This document shows, piece by piece, positions 9,642-18,451 of a stretch of 64,000 nt of DNA. Each line of letters starts with the position of its first letter. The first letter of the stretch is position 1. The position numbers and the translations under genes are program-made. The stretch comes from Flavobacterium sp. LC2016-13 (GTDB lineage: Bacteria > Bacteroidota > Bacteroidia > Flavobacteriales > Flavobacteriaceae), in contig NZ_WMDQ01000005.1 in assembly GCF_009707955.1 (NCBI RefSeq), positions 1-64,000 of the forward strand, written 5' to 3'. Below the pieces are notes generated by a model that worked only from the letters and a program-made list of their open reading frames with translations, was not told the DNA's origin and ran no database searches.

Positions 9642-11036
9642 ATGAGTAAGACATTATTTGACAAAGTATGGGATTCACATGTAGTGCGTAAAATTGAAGA
9701 TGGACCAGATGTGTTTTTTATTGATCGTCATTTCATTCATGAAGTTACGAGTCCTGTTGCTTTTTTAGGATTAAAAGCCAGAGACGTTAAGGTTTTATAC
9801 CCGGAACGTACTTTTGCAACTGCAGATCACAATACACCAACTATAAACCAACATTTACCTGTTGAAGATGCTTTATCAGCAAATCAGCTTAAAGCGCTTG
9901 AAGATAATGCTGCCGAATACGGAATTTCGCACTGGGGATTAGGTCATATTAAAAACGGAATTGTACACGTAGTGGGTCCTGAAAACGGAATTACTTTGCC
10001 TGGTGCTACTATTGTATGTGGTGATTCGCATACGTCTACTCACGGTGCTTTTGGAGCGATTGCTTTTGGTATCGGAACTTCTGAGGTTGAAATGGTACTT
10101 TCTACACAATGTATCATGCAGCCTAAACCAAAGAAAATGCGTATTAACGTAAACGGCCAATTGAGCAAAGGTGTTGGTCCAAAAGACGTTGCGCTTTATA
10201 TTATTGCCCAGTTAACTACTTCTGGAGGAACAGGATATTTTGTTGAATATGCTGGTGATGTTTTTGAAAACATGACTATGGAAGGCCGTATGACGGTTTG
10301 TAATTTAAGTATCGAAATGGGTGCTCGTGGAGGAATGATTGCTCCTGACCAAACTACTTTTGATTTCCTTGAAGGAAGATTATATGCTCCAAAAGGAGAA
10401 GCCTGGACAAAAGCTGTTGAATATTGGAAAACTCTTAAAACGGATGCTGATGCGGTTTTTGATGCTGAATTAAACATCAAAGCTTCAGACATTGAACCAA
10501 TGATTACTTATGGTACTAATCCAGGAATGGGAATTGGTATCTCAAAACATATTCCAAACGCCAACCAAGTTGAAGGCGGAGAGGAAACGTACAAAAAATC
10601 GTTAGCTTATATGGGCTTCCAGGAAGATGATGTGATGATTGGAAAACCAATTGATTACGTTTTCTTAGGAAGTTGTACAAACGGTCGTATTGAAGATTTT
10701 AGGGCTTTCGCCGAAATTGTAAAAGGAAGAAAAAAAGCAGATAATGTAACCGCTTGGTTAGTTCCGGGTTCTCACGTTGTTGAAGCTCAGATTAAAGAAG
10801 AAGGTATTTTAGATATTCTGACAGAAGCTGGTTTTGTATTACGTCAGCCGGGTTGTTCTGCATGTTTAGCAATGAACGATGATAAAGTTCCTGCTGGAAA
10901 ATATGCAGTAAGTACTTCAAACAGAAACTTTGAAGGCCGTCAGGGTCCTGGCTCAAGAACATTATTAGCAAGCCCGATTATGGCTGCCGCTGCTGCTGTT
11001 ACAGGAAAACTAACAGACCCGAGAGAGCTTTTTTAA
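9642..11036 (+). CDS. leuC: 3-isopropylmalate dehydratase large subunit
   Basis: A 464-residue aconitase-superfamily subunit. With LeuD it isomerises 2-isopropylmalate to 3-isopropylmalate in leucine biosynthesis. Motifs include [14 protein letters not shown] and the [4Fe-4S] ligands in [12 protein letters not shown] and [12 protein letters not shown]. Length is typical. It is the first gene of a leuC-leuD-leuA-leuB cluster on one strand. The 123-base spacer to leuD is filled by a dispersed palindromic repeat. Confidence 0.97.
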   Translation: MSKTLFDKVWDSHVVRKIEDGPDVFFIDRHFIHEVTSPVAFLGLKARDVKVLYPERTFATADHNTPTINQHLPVEDALSANQLKALEDNAAEYGISHWGLGHIKNGIVHVVGPENGITLPGATIVCGDSHTSTHGAFGAIAFGIGTSEVEMVLSTQCIMQPKPKKMRINVNGQLSKGVGPKDVALYIIAQLTTSGGTGYFVEYAGDVFENMTMEGRMTVCNLSIEMGARGGMIAPDQTTFDFLEGRLYAPKGEAWTKAVEYWKTLKTDADAVFDAELNIKASDIEPMITYGTNPGMGIGISKHIPNANQVEGGEETYKKSLAYMGFQEDDVMIGKPIDYVFLGSCTNGRIEDFRAFAEIVKGRKKADNVTAWLVPGSHVVEAQIKEEGILDILTEAGFVLRQPGCSACLAMNDDKVPAGKYAVSTSNRNFEGRQGPGSRTLLASPIMAAAAAVTGKLTDPRELF

Positions 11037-11159
11037 AGCGCCTTAAGCTTTAGGCTTTAGGCCTTAAGCAAAAAAAACAATACGAAATAAACGCTGTGCA
11101 AAAAGCTTAAAGCATAAAGCCTATAGCTTAAAGCAAAAAACAGCCTAAAGAAAAAAACA
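11037..11159. repeat. GCTTTAGGC-type palindromic repeat between leuC and leuD
   Basis: Words such as AAGCTTTAGGCTTTAGGC and, inverted, GCTTAAAGCATAAAGCC fill the spacer and can fold back. The same repeat family is present at 62556-62690 in the RND operon. Confidence 0.65.
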
Positions 11160-11756
11160 ATGGCATACGATAAATTTAATATACTTACCAGCAGTGCAGT
11201 GCCACTGCCAATTGAGAACGTAGATACAGATCAAATTATTCCGGCTCGTTTCCTGAAAGCTACAAAACGTGAAGGTTTTGGAGATAATCTTTTTAGAGAC
11301 TGGAGATATAACGGAGATGATTCTCCAAAAGCTGATTTCGTTTTAAACGATTCAACTTATAGCGGAAAAATTCTTGTTGGAGGAAAAAACTTCGGTTCAG
11401 GATCTTCAAGAGAACACGCTGCGTGGGCAGTTTACGATTACGGTTTTAGAGCTGTGGTTTCAAGTTTCTTTGCAGATATCTTTAAAGGAAACTGTTTAAA
11501 TATTGGTGTTCTTCCGGTTCAGGTAAGTCCTGAATTTGCTGACATCATTTTTAAAGCAATTGAAGCTGATCCTAATACGCAATTAGAAATCAACTTGCCA
11601 AACCAAACAATTACTTTATTGGCAACTGGTCAATCTGAACCTTTTGCGATTAACGGATACAAAAAGAACAATATGATTAATGGCTTTGATGACATTGATT
11701 ATCTACAAAATATTAAAGAAGATATTGTGGCTTTTGCCGATAAACTTCCGTACTAA
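11160..11756 (+). CDS. leuD: 3-isopropylmalate dehydratase small subunit
   Basis: A 198-residue swivel subunit of isopropylmalate isomerase, the partner of LeuC. Diagnostic motifs are [13 protein letters not shown] at about residues 19-31 and [17 protein letters not shown] near 75. Length is normal. It lies second in the leu cluster. A terminator-like hairpin (11781-11815) and a repeat-filled spacer separate it from leuA, so downstream expression may be reduced or driven by another promoter. Confidence 0.97.
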   Translation: MAYDKFNILTSSAVPLPIENVDTDQIIPARFLKATKREGFGDNLFRDWRYNGDDSPKADFVLNDSTYSGKILVGGKNFGSGSSREHAAWAVYDYGFRAVVSSFFADIFKGNCLNIGVLPVQVSPEFADIIFKAIEADPNTQLEINLPNQTITLLATGQSEPFAINGYKKNNMINGFDDIDYLQNIKEDIVAFADKLPY

Positions 11757-11780
11757 AAAAAATCTTGTTCAATCTATTAG

Positions 11781-11815
11781 ACCCGACAGGTTTTTGAAAC
11801 TTGTCGGGTTTTTCT
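11781..11815 (+). terminator. terminator-like hairpin within the leu cluster
   Basis: ACCCGACA pairs with TTGTCGGGT around the loop, with a T-run following. The sequence also looks like a dispersed repeat word. It lies between leuD and leuA, where it could cause partial termination. Confidence 0.65.
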
Positions 11816-11829
11816 AAATTAAATGAGAA

Positions 11830-11960
11830 AAAACAGAACGCGGATAAAACAGATTTACTTTCGCAAAAGCGCGGATTGATAGGGATTTTTTTAGTTATTG
11901 AATATAAAAAATCCGTTTTTATCAGCGTCTTCGCAAAGCGAATCCGTAAAATCAGCGTCA
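11830..11960. repeat. CGGATT-type repeat between leuD and leuA
   Basis: Bases with words GCGGAT, CAGATTTACTTTCGC, GCGCGGATTGATAGGGATTTT and their inverted forms (AAAATCCGT, GCAAAGCGAATCCGT). Related text occurs at 44355-44425 and 50070-50140. An open frame runs through it by chance in phase with leuA. Confidence 0.6.
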
Positions 11961-12013
11961 AAATTAAAACAAGGATATCAATAAAATCCAACGTTAGAAA
12001 TTACAATATCAAT

Positions 12014-13537
12014 ATGGAAAAAAGAAAAATTGAAATAATGGATACGACGCTTCGTGATGGTGAACAAACCTCAGGAGTATCATTTTCTGCTGCAGAAAAA
12101 CTAACCATTGCGCAATTGTTGTTGGAGGAATTAAATATTGATAGAATCGAAATTGCTTCGGCTCGTGTAAGCGAAGGAGAATTTCAAGCTGTAAAAGGGA
12201 TTACCAACTGGGCTGAAGAAAGAGGTTATATTAACAGAATTGAAGTGTTATCGTTTGTTGACGGAGGCGTTTCGATAGAATGGATGAAAAAAGCGGGTGC
12301 CAAAGTACAAAATTTGTTGACTAAAGGCTCAATGAATCACTTAACACATCAATTAAAAAAAACTCCTGAACAGCATTTTTCCGAAATTGCTCAAATCATT
12401 GCTTTAGCACAGGAAAATAATATTGAAACTAATGTTTATCTGGAAGATTGGAGCAACGGAATGCGAAATTCTCCCGAATATGTGTTTCAATTTTTAGATT
12501 TTCTGTCAACACAACCTGTTAAAAGAATTTTACTTCCTGATACTTTAGGCGTTTTAATTCCGTCTCAGGCTTTTGAGTTTATTTCTAAAATAAGAGTAAA
12601 ATATCCGACCATTCATTTTGATTTTCACGCACATAACGATTACGATTTAAGTGTCGCTAACGTTATGGAAGCTATAAAAGCCGGCATAAATGGACTTCAT
12701 GTTACGGTAAACGGAATGGGTGAACGCGCCGGAAACGCGCCGCTTGAAAGTACTGTTGCCGTTATAAACGATTATCTGCCAGAAGTAAGCATCAACATCA
12801 AAGAAACTTCTTTATATACTGTTAGTAAACTGGTAGAGACTTTTACCGGATATAGAATCCCTGCCAACAAACCAATTGTTGGAGATAATGTTTTTACACA
12901 AACTGCAGGAATCCACGCTGACGGAGATAATAAAAACAATTTATATTTTAATGATTTGCTTCCGGAACGCTTTGGAAGAAAACGAAAATATGCTTTAGGA
13001 AAAACTTCGGGCAAAGCCAATATCGAAAAAAATCTTCAGGAATTAGGTTTAAAATTAAATCAGGAAGATTTAAAATTGGTTACTCAGAGAATTATAGAAT
13101 TGGGCGACAAAAAAGAAACGGTTACTAAAGAAGATCTTCCGTACATTATTTCAGATGTTTTGGACAGTCACACTTATCAAGATAAAATTATTATCGAATC
13201 GTACGTGCTAATGCACTCAAAAGGAATGCGCCCATCAACCACTTTATTATTGAAAATTGATGACGAAATCATCGAAGAAAATGCTCAGGGAGACGGTCAG
13301 TTTGATGCTTTTATGAATGCTTTATCAAAAATTTACAAAAGCAAAAAACTAACGCTTCCAAAATTGATTGATTACGCCGTAAGAATTCCACCAGGAAGTA
13401 GTTCTGACGCTTTGTGCGAAACGATTATCACCTGGGTAAACAACGGAAAAGAATTTAAAACAAGAGGATTAGATTCAGATCAAACTGTTGCAGCGATTAT
13501 TGCAACACAGAAGATGTTGAATGTGATTACAGATTAG
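12014..13537 (+). CDS. leuA: 2-isopropylmalate synthase-type enzyme
   Basis: A 507-residue HMG-CoA-lyase-like synthase with an N-terminal TIM barrel (MDTTLRDGEQTSGV, the DTTLRDG metal and catalytic motif), HFDFHAHNDYDLSVAN (HxH-type metal ligands) and NGMGERAGNAPLE. A C-terminal LeuA allosteric domain spans about residues 370-507 (PPGSSSDALCETI). It condenses acetyl-CoA with 2-oxoisovalerate as the first committed step to leucine; the C-terminal domain normally senses leucine. The ATG at 12014 was chosen. The in-frame upstream text from 11801 belongs to a dispersed repeat. A citramalate synthase role is an alternative, but the leuCDB context favours leucine. Confidence 0.88.
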   Translation: MEKRKIEIMDTTLRDGEQTSGVSFSAAEKLTIAQLLLEELNIDRIEIASARVSEGEFQAVKGITNWAEERGYINRIEVLSFVDGGVSIEWMKKAGAKVQNLLTKGSMNHLTHQLKKTPEQHFSEIAQIIALAQENNIETNVYLEDWSNGMRNSPEYVFQFLDFLSTQPVKRILLPDTLGVLIPSQAFEFISKIRVKYPTIHFDFHAHNDYDLSVANVMEAIKAGINGLHVTVNGMGERAGNAPLESTVAVINDYLPEVSINIKETSLYTVSKLVETFTGYRIPANKPIVGDNVFTQTAGIHADGDNKNNLYFNDLLPERFGRKRKYALGKTSGKANIEKNLQELGLKLNQEDLKLVTQRIIELGDKKETVTKEDLPYIISDVLDSHTYQDKIIIESYVLMHSKGMRPSTTLLLKIDDEIIEENAQGDGQFDAFMNALSKIYKSKKLTLPKLIDYAVRIPPGSSSDALCETIITWVNNGKEFKTRGLDSDQTVAAIIATQKMLNVITD

Positions 13538-13539
13538 AG

Positions 13540-13640
13540 GTACAAAGGTTCAAAGAGACAAAGGCACAGAGGTTTTAAACACTGTCCTAAAACTTTGAAC
13601 CTTTGAACCTTTGACACTATGAACCTTAAAATAATAAATA
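13540..13640. repeat. CAAAGGTTCAAAG palindromic repeat between leuA and leuB
   Basis: CAAAGGTTCAAAG at 13543-13555 is the exact reverse complement of CTTTGAACCTTTG at 13593-13605, and that word recurs at 13601-13613. A different repeat family from those in the other leu spacers. Confidence 0.65.
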
Positions 13641-13648
13641 CCTAAATA

Positions 13649-14710
13649 ATGAAATTTAACATAGCCCTTTTAGCAGGAGACGGAATTGGTCCTGAGGTAA
13701 TAAATGAAGCCGTAAAAGTATCTGATGCTATTGCAAAAAAATTCAATCACGAAATAACATGGACACCAGCTTTAACCGGAGCTGCTGCAATTGATGCCGT
13801 TGGAGTTCCTTATCCTGATGAAACTCACGAAGTTTGCATGAAAGCCGATGCTGTTTTGTTTGGAGCAATTGGTCACCCAAAATATGATAATGATCCAAGT
13901 GCACCAGTTCGTCCGGAACAAGGATTATTATTAATGCGTAAAAAATTAGGGTTGTTTGCAAACGTTCGTCCAACGTTTACATTTCCTTCTTTAATTGATA
14001 ATTCTCCTTTAAAAAGAGAAAGAATCGAAGGAACCGATTTAGTTTTCTTAAGAGAATTAACTGGTGGAATTTACTTTGGAGAAAAAGGAAGAAGAGACGG
14101 CGGAGAAACGGCTTTTGACAATTGCGTTTATACAAGAGCAGAAGTTCAGCGTTTAGCTAAAAAAGGTTTTGAATTGGCTATGACACGTAGTAAAAAATTA
14201 TGCTGCGTTGATAAAGCAAATGTTTTAGAAACTTCACGTTTATGGAGAGAAACGGTTCAGGCAATGGAAAAAGATTATCCGGAAGTTACTGTTTCTTACG
14301 AATTTGTAGATGCTGTGGCTATGCGTTTAGTTCAATGGCCAAACTCATATGATGTATTAATTACAGAGAACTTATTTGGAGATATCTTAACGGATGAAGC
14401 TTCTGTAATTTCTGGTTCAATGGGATTAATGCCTTCTGCATCTGTTGGAGAGCATACTTCTTTATACGAACCAATTCACGGATCTTATCCACAGGCAACA
14501 GGATTAAATATTGCTAATCCGTTAGCGACTATTTTATCTGCAGCAATGATGTTCGAAGATGCTTTTGGTTTAAAAGCCGAAGCCGAAGCTATCAGAGCAG
14601 TTGTAAACAAATCTTTAGAACAAGGAGTTGTTACAGAAGATTTAGCTGTAAAAGAATCAAAAGCATACAAAACCAGCGAAGTTGGAGATTGGCTTGTAGC
14701 GAATTTATAG
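13649..14710 (+). CDS. leuB: 3-isopropylmalate dehydrogenase
   Basis: A 353-residue NAD-dependent enzyme that oxidatively decarboxylates 3-isopropylmalate to 4-methyl-2-oxopentanoate. It opens with IALLAGDGIGPEV. The substrate-binding region LRELTGGIYFGEKGRRDGG and metal ligands in ENLFGDILTDEASVI are visible. EPIHGSYPQATGLNIANP is the NAD-binding signature. Last gene of the leuC-leuD-leuA-leuB cluster, followed by a repeat and a strong terminator. Confidence 0.97.
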   Translation: MKFNIALLAGDGIGPEVINEAVKVSDAIAKKFNHEITWTPALTGAAAIDAVGVPYPDETHEVCMKADAVLFGAIGHPKYDNDPSAPVRPEQGLLLMRKKLGLFANVRPTFTFPSLIDNSPLKRERIEGTDLVFLRELTGGIYFGEKGRRDGGETAFDNCVYTRAEVQRLAKKGFELAMTRSKKLCCVDKANVLETSRLWRETVQAMEKDYPEVTVSYEFVDAVAMRLVQWPNSYDVLITENLFGDILTDEASVISGSMGLMPSASVGEHTSLYEPIHGSYPQATGLNIANPLATILSAAMMFEDAFGLKAEAEAIRAVVNKSLEQGVVTEDLAVKESKAYKTSEVGDWLVANL

Positions 14711-14728
14711 TTTTAGTTAATTTTGTTT

Positions 14729-14771
14729 CAGGTTTCAAGTTTCAGGTTATTGGAACGTGAAACTTGAAACA
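14729..14771. repeat. GTTTCAAGTTTCA palindromic repeat after leuB
   Basis: GTTTCAAGTTTCA (14732-14744) and TGAAACTTGAAAC (14758-14770) are perfect reverse complements. This is another short palindromic word family, just before the terminator. Confidence 0.6.
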
Positions 14772-14780
14772 ATTTTAAAC

Positions 14781-14817
14781 AAAAAAAGGGATCAACTTTC
14801 GTTGATCCCTTTTTTTG
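14781..14817. terminator. bidirectional terminator T1 after leuB
   Basis: AAAGGGATCAAC / GTTGATCCCTTT with loop TTTC, flanked by A- and T-runs. About 35 bases here are identical to the terminator at 15991-16025. The last codons and stop of the convergent XRE gene are written inside it. Confidence 0.9.
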
Positions 14818-15166
14818 CATGTATCCCTCTAAGCATCTTTATTAAATCATCTTTTTGTTTATTCTCTTCGATAAGTTGTTTTATTTCATCAATTATTTTA
14901 TCAGAAAAAAGATTAATTATCTCATTGCCATTTATGCTTTTTTCTAACTTTTGCATACCCTGTATTTGCTTTTCACTTTCAATAAAAAAACAAAAATCCT
15001 TCTGAAAATAAGCACAGATTTTATACATCAATAAAAAATCAATTTTTTTTGTCTTGCTATTCTCAATCTTAGATAACTCACTTTGCGAAATATTCAATTC
15101 ACTAGCCAATAAATGTTGTGACAAATCTCTTTGCTCTCTAAGTTTTTTTATTTTAAATCCTATCAT
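14792..15166 (-). CDS. XRE-family helix-turn-helix regulator
   Basis: A 124-residue protein with an N-terminal Cro/C1-type HTH (residues about 4-58: IKKLREQRDLSQHLLASELNISQSELSKIEN) and a C-terminal Lys/Glu-rich helical, possibly coiled-coil tail. Such proteins usually bind DNA as dimers and often regulate adjacent genes. The reading frame ends inside the leuB terminator, so the last residues (KKGINES) are encoded by the hairpin. This suggests the gene was joined to that terminator by recombination. It is convergent with leuB and divergent from the lipoprotein at 15289. Its target is unknown. Confidence 0.75.
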   Translation of the reverse strand: MIGFKIKKLREQRDLSQHLLASELNISQSELSKIENSKTKKIDFLLMYKICAYFQKDFCFFIESEKQIQGMQKLEKSINGNEIINLFSDKIIDEIKQLIEENKQKDDLIKMLRGIHAKKGINES

Positions 15167-15288
15167 AACATCTACAAATTTCGATTAGTTAAAAATGAAT
15201 ACATAATATTCTTTTTCGAATCTAAAATAAAACATTTTCTTGTAATATTTGTCTTAATTAAATTATTAAAAATTTAAAAAAACATTTT

Positions 15289-15870
15289 ATGAAAAAATTA
15301 TTATTCCTTTTATTTATGATCTCTTTTATTAGTTGCAGTACTGATGAAATATCTAAAAATCCAAATGCTGTTGAAAAAGAAAAACCTACAAATGTTCTTG
15401 AAGAACAAAAATCTACAGCAGAAAATACTAGCACTAAAAAAAATAGTTTATCCTCAACTTCCCAAACTACGAGTTTTAGTCCATTTACAATTTATAGATT
15501 TTGGGACGGATCTTCCAGACACTTATATCCTAGAAGAATGGATTATGCACTTGAAGGCGTTTTAGGTATGTATCCTGTTTATGAGGGTATACTAGGAACT
15601 GTTAATACAGGTGGTTCCGTACCATTATATCTTTTTAAAAGGTATAGTGATGGTAAACCTCTATGGTCAATTAATCCGAATGAAACAAACAACAGTAGTG
15701 ATTGGCAAAATCTAGGTCATGTAGGATACGTAAGAAACTCTTCAGATGGAAAACCAGTATATCGATATTTTAATAAAAATGGAGAGGATCATTTTTACAC
15801 TCAATCTTTCAGTGAACTTGGAAATGGAGCGAACGGATATGTACTTGAAGGCATTGCTTTTTACATGTAA
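15289..15870 (+). CDS. lipoprotein with DUF5648-like repeats
   Basis: A 193-residue predicted lipoprotein with a signal peptide and lipobox FISCS (Cys16). A Ser/Thr/Lys/Glu-rich linker (about 20-65) follows. The C-terminal half has repeats of the DUF5648 type, such as YRFWDGSSRHLYPRR and VYRYFNKNGEDHFYTQSFSE ending in GYVLEGIAFYM. The repeat is found in secreted and surface proteins, and its function is not known. It is divergent from the XRE regulator; the two genes sit between duplicated terminators and look like one acquired cassette. Confidence 0.7.
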   Translation: MKKLLFLLFMISFISCSTDEISKNPNAVEKEKPTNVLEEQKSTAENTSTKKNSLSSTSQTTSFSPFTIYRFWDGSSRHLYPRRMDYALEGVLGMYPVYEGILGTVNTGGSVPLYLFKRYSDGKPLWSINPNETNNSSDWQNLGHVGYVRNSSDGKPVYRYFNKNGEDHFYTQSFSELGNGANGYVLEGIAFYM

Positions 15871-15990
15871 ATCTTGTGTTCCTCATAATTCAAAAATATA
15901 GTTATAGTCAAATGTGATTTTCAACAAAAGCTATTTAAAAAATTATGTCTCTTTTTGCAATTCCCAAAACATCACTGCAAGGAGATTATA

Positions 15991-16025
15991 ACAAAAAAAG
16001 GGATCAACTTTCGTTGATCCCTTTT
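15991..16025. terminator. terminator T2, duplicate of T1
   Basis: Same stem-loop as 14781-14817, with about 35 identical bases including the leading AACAAAAAAA. It lies between the lipoprotein gene and the convergent RRM gene. Confidence 0.88.
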
Positions 16026-16044
16026 ATATATTTAGAAAAAAATA

Positions 16045-16401
16045 TTAATATCCTCCTCTGTTACCACCACGGTCATTTCCACCACGGTTTCCTCCACCAT
16101 AACCTCCGCGTGAATCTCCACCGCGACTGTTATTGTTGAAGCTTCTTCTTTCGCCTTCTGGTTTTGGTTCAGATTTATTAACCACAATTGCACGACCTTG
16201 AACAGTAGCTCCGTTCAATTCATCAATTGCTTTTTGAGCTTCCGCATCGTTTGGCATCTCTACGAAACCAAAACCTTTGCTTCTTCCAGTAAATTTATCT
16301 GTAATAATTTTAACTGAATCTACTGCTCCGTAAGCCTCGAAAGACTCTCTTAAATCTGCTTCCTCAATACTGAATGGAAGGCTTCCAACAAAAATGTTCA
16401 T
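16045..16401 (-). CDS. RNA-binding protein, RRM domain with RGG tail
   Basis: A 118-residue protein with one RRM (residues 1-80). RNP2 is IFVGSLPF (3-10) and RNP1 is SKGFGFVEM (about 42-50). The C-terminal tail (about 85-118) is rich in RGG, GGYGGG and RGGND, which is typical for single-stranded RNA binding. These small bacterial proteins resemble cold-responsive glycine-rich RNA-binding proteins and may remodel or stabilise RNA. A TACATTTG -7 box lies 25 bases upstream. Monocistronic, ending at terminator T2. Confidence 0.92.
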   Translation of the reverse strand: MNIFVGSLPFSIEEADLRESFEAYGAVDSVKIITDKFTGRSKGFGFVEMPNDAEAQKAIDELNGATVQGRAIVVNKSEPKPEGERRSFNNNSRGGDSRGGYGGGNRGGNDRGGNRGGY

Positions 16402-16425
16402 ATGTACTTATTTATAATAATGTAG

Positions 16426-16433
16426 CAAATGTA
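16426..16433 (-). promoter_or_regulatory. Bacteroidota -7 box for the RRM gene
   Basis: TACATTTG on the minus strand matches TAnnTTTG and lies 25 bases before the start codon. Confidence 0.5.
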
Positions 16434-16532
16434 ATCTTATTTTTCTCTAATCTACTATATATTAGTTTATTTATGTTTTTATTTTGATTTGAAAAAAGCA
16501 ATTTAACAAAACTAATCTATTAACGAATCAAA

Positions 16533-17024
16533 TTATAAATAATGTACGATCGGGCTAAACTCAACCGGAATTTTATAGAAAACCCCTTCTGTGAAATTAA
16601 CTTTTAGATTTTGCGTATCACTTTCGTCAACATTTCGTGCATTAAACTTAAATGTACCCGAAATAGTGCCGGTTTCAGTATTATAATCTGTAATCACAAT
16701 TTGTCCATTTCCAATATTTGTTCCGGTTGTAAACTCAGCTGCTTCTGACTGATTTCCATCCGAATAAAATGCTTTCGAAGTATTGTCAACACCAAGAATA
16801 TAGGTTCTTTGAGTTGAAGATGCTGTTTGAAGTTTTACAGTTTCAAATCCTAAATATCCTTCAACGATTATTTTTCCGTCTCCGTCAAGGTATGCTCTAT
16901 ACGTTTGAGCTCTCCAAAAAACATTATCTTTTAAAGTTTGAAATGCAGGGTTATTGAATTTTACATCTTCAGTACAAGAAGAAAGTAAAAAGAGCGTCAT
17001 TATAAACGACATACATTTTTTCAT
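16533..17024 (-). CDS. DUF6252-like lipoprotein
   Basis: A predicted lipoprotein of about 163 residues, with a short signal peptide ending in a lipobox (LLSSCTED). The body is a beta-rich domain with TGTISGTFKFNARN near residue 125, resembling the DUF6252 family of Bacteroidota lipoproteins. The ATG at 17024 was chosen because it starts the signal peptide (MKKCMSFIM). An upstream start at 17054 adds ten residues before it. Function unknown; probably periplasmic or outer-membrane anchored. Stands alone, divergent from rpsP. Confidence 0.7.
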   Translation of the reverse strand: MKKCMSFIMTLFLLSSCTEDVKFNNPAFQTLKDNVFWRAQTYRAYLDGDGKIIVEGYLGFETVKLQTASSTQRTYILGVDNTSKAFYSDGNQSEAAEFTTGTNIGNGQIVITDYNTETGTISGTFKFNARNVDESDTQNLKVNFTEGVFYKIPVEFSPIVHYL

Positions 17025-17142
17025 ATTGTGGTATTTAAAACATGATTTAGGCAAAAGTATCTCATTTGAAGAAATAAATAAAATTTACCTCATAAAACGA
17101 CTCTTTTTAAGACAAAAACAGATCAATGTTTATTTATAATGA

Positions 17143-17208
17143 TTTGAATGTACAATTCAGAAAAAAATTATATCTTTGCGCCCTTAATTAACAGAGGTCG
17201 AGTACCTC
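17143..17208 (+). promoter_or_regulatory. rpsP promoter and 5' leader hairpin
   Basis: TTTG at 17143-17146 and TATCTTTG at 17171-17178 resemble the Bacteroidota -33/-7 pair. The short leader holds a hairpin GAGGT/ACCTC (17194-17208), which might be a translational control site. That role is inference. Confidence 0.55.
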
Positions 17209-17227
17209 AAAATTTAATCATACGATT

Positions 17228-17800
17228 ATGTCAGTAAAAATTAGATTACAAAGACACGGTAAAAAAGGAAAACCTTTTTACTGGGTTGTAGCTGCAGATG
17301 CACGCTCAAAAAGAGATGGTAAATACTTAGAGAAAATCGGTACTTACAATCCAAATACTAACCCGGCAACTATCGACTTAAACCTTGATAGTGCAGTTAA
17401 ATGGTTACACAATGGTGCACAACCAACTGATACTGCAAGAGCAATTCTTTCTTACAAAGGTGCTTTATTGAAACACCACCTTGATGGAGGTATTCGTAAA
17501 GGAGCTTTAACTCAAGAACAAGCTGATGCTAAATTAGCTGCTTGGTTAGAAGCTAAATCTGGAAAAGTTGATGCTAAAAAAGACGGTTTAACAAAAGCGC
17601 AAGCTGATGCTAAAGCTAAAGCTTTTAAAGCAGAACAAGAAGTTAATGCTAAACGTTTAGCTGCTGCAGCTCAGGCTGAAGCTGATGCTATCGCTGCTGC
17701 AACTCCTGCAGTTGAAGAAGAAGTAACTGAAGTTGAAGCGGAAGCTGCTACTGAAGAAGCTCCTGCTGCTGAAGAAAATAACGAAACAACTGAAGCATAA
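17228..17800 (+). CDS. rpsP: 30S ribosomal protein S16
   Basis: A 190-residue small-subunit protein. The conserved S16 core is residues 1-80 (VKIRLQRHGKKGKPFYWVVAAD, KYLEKIGTYNPN). The remaining 110 residues are a Lys/Ala-rich then Glu/Ala-rich extension (ending EEAPAAEENNETTEA), about twice the length of S16 in most bacteria; long tails occur in Bacteroidota S16. The extension includes Ala/Asp/Gln-rich near-repeats (QEQADAKLAAW, KAQADAKAKAF). It is 15 bases ahead of rimM, an expected ribosome-assembly operon. Confidence 0.97.
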   Translation: MSVKIRLQRHGKKGKPFYWVVAADARSKRDGKYLEKIGTYNPNTNPATIDLNLDSAVKWLHNGAQPTDTARAILSYKGALLKHHLDGGIRKGALTQEQADAKLAAWLEAKSGKVDAKKDGLTKAQADAKAKAFKAEQEVNAKRLAAAAQAEADAIAAATPAVEEEVTEVEAEAATEEAPAAEENNETTEA

Positions 17801-17815
17801 TTTTAGCTAGCGAGA

Positions 17816-18340
17816 ATGCGTAAAGAAGAATGTTTTTATTTAGGTAAAATCGCTAAAAAATTTAGTTTCAAAGGTGAAGTTCTGGCTTATTTAGACACGG
17901 ACGAACCTGAGTTATACGAAAATCTGGAATCAGTGTTTATTGAATGCAATAAACACTTGGTTCCTTTTTTTATTGAAAAAAGTTCATTGCACAAAAATGA
18001 TTTTTTAAGAATCCGTTTTGAAGACATGAATACCGAAGAAGATGCAGATGCCATTATGGGTAATGCTATTTATCTTCCTTTAAATATGTTGCCAAAACTT
18101 TCTGGTAACAAATTTTACTTCCATGAAGTTATTGGTTTCGAAATCGAAGACCAACGCGTAGGTGTTTTTGGAAAAATTGTTGCCGTTAACGATACTACTG
18201 CACAACCCCTTTTTGAAGTTTTAAATGGTGAAGTCGAAATGTTAATTCCGATGATTGATCATTTTCTTGTAAAAATTGACCGTGATAATAAAAAGGTTAT
18301 CATGAATCTGCCTGAAGGATTGGTGGAAATGTACTTATAA
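17816..18340 (+). CDS. rimM: ribosome maturation factor RimM
   Basis: A 174-residue protein with an N-terminal RimM barrel (CFYLGKIAKKFSFKGEVLAY) and a C-terminal PRC-barrel (FYFHEVIGFEIED, then LIPMIDHFLVKID). RimM binds S19 and assists maturation of the 30S head. It follows rpsP by 15 bases, matching the conserved rpsP-rimM pairing, and length is standard. A 111-base spacer separates it from the methyltransferase downstream. Confidence 0.96.
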   Translation: MRKEECFYLGKIAKKFSFKGEVLAYLDTDEPELYENLESVFIECNKHLVPFFIEKSSLHKNDFLRIRFEDMNTEEDADAIMGNAIYLPLNMLPKLSGNKFYFHEVIGFEIEDQRVGVFGKIVAVNDTTAQPLFEVLNGEVEMLIPMIDHFLVKIDRDNKKVIMNLPEGLVEMYL

Positions 18341-18451
18341 AAGTTAATTTGGCTAATCGATTATTTGTTTAATCGAAAATCAAAACTTTGTTATTTTATC
18401 ACAGAAAATCAAAAATCAGCACTCGTTAATCATAAATCTTAAATTCTTCTG

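Noticed and set aside
11801..12013. 71-codon in-frame extension of leuA
   Set aside because: It is made of dispersed repeat and terminator sequence. The conserved protein begins at 12014.
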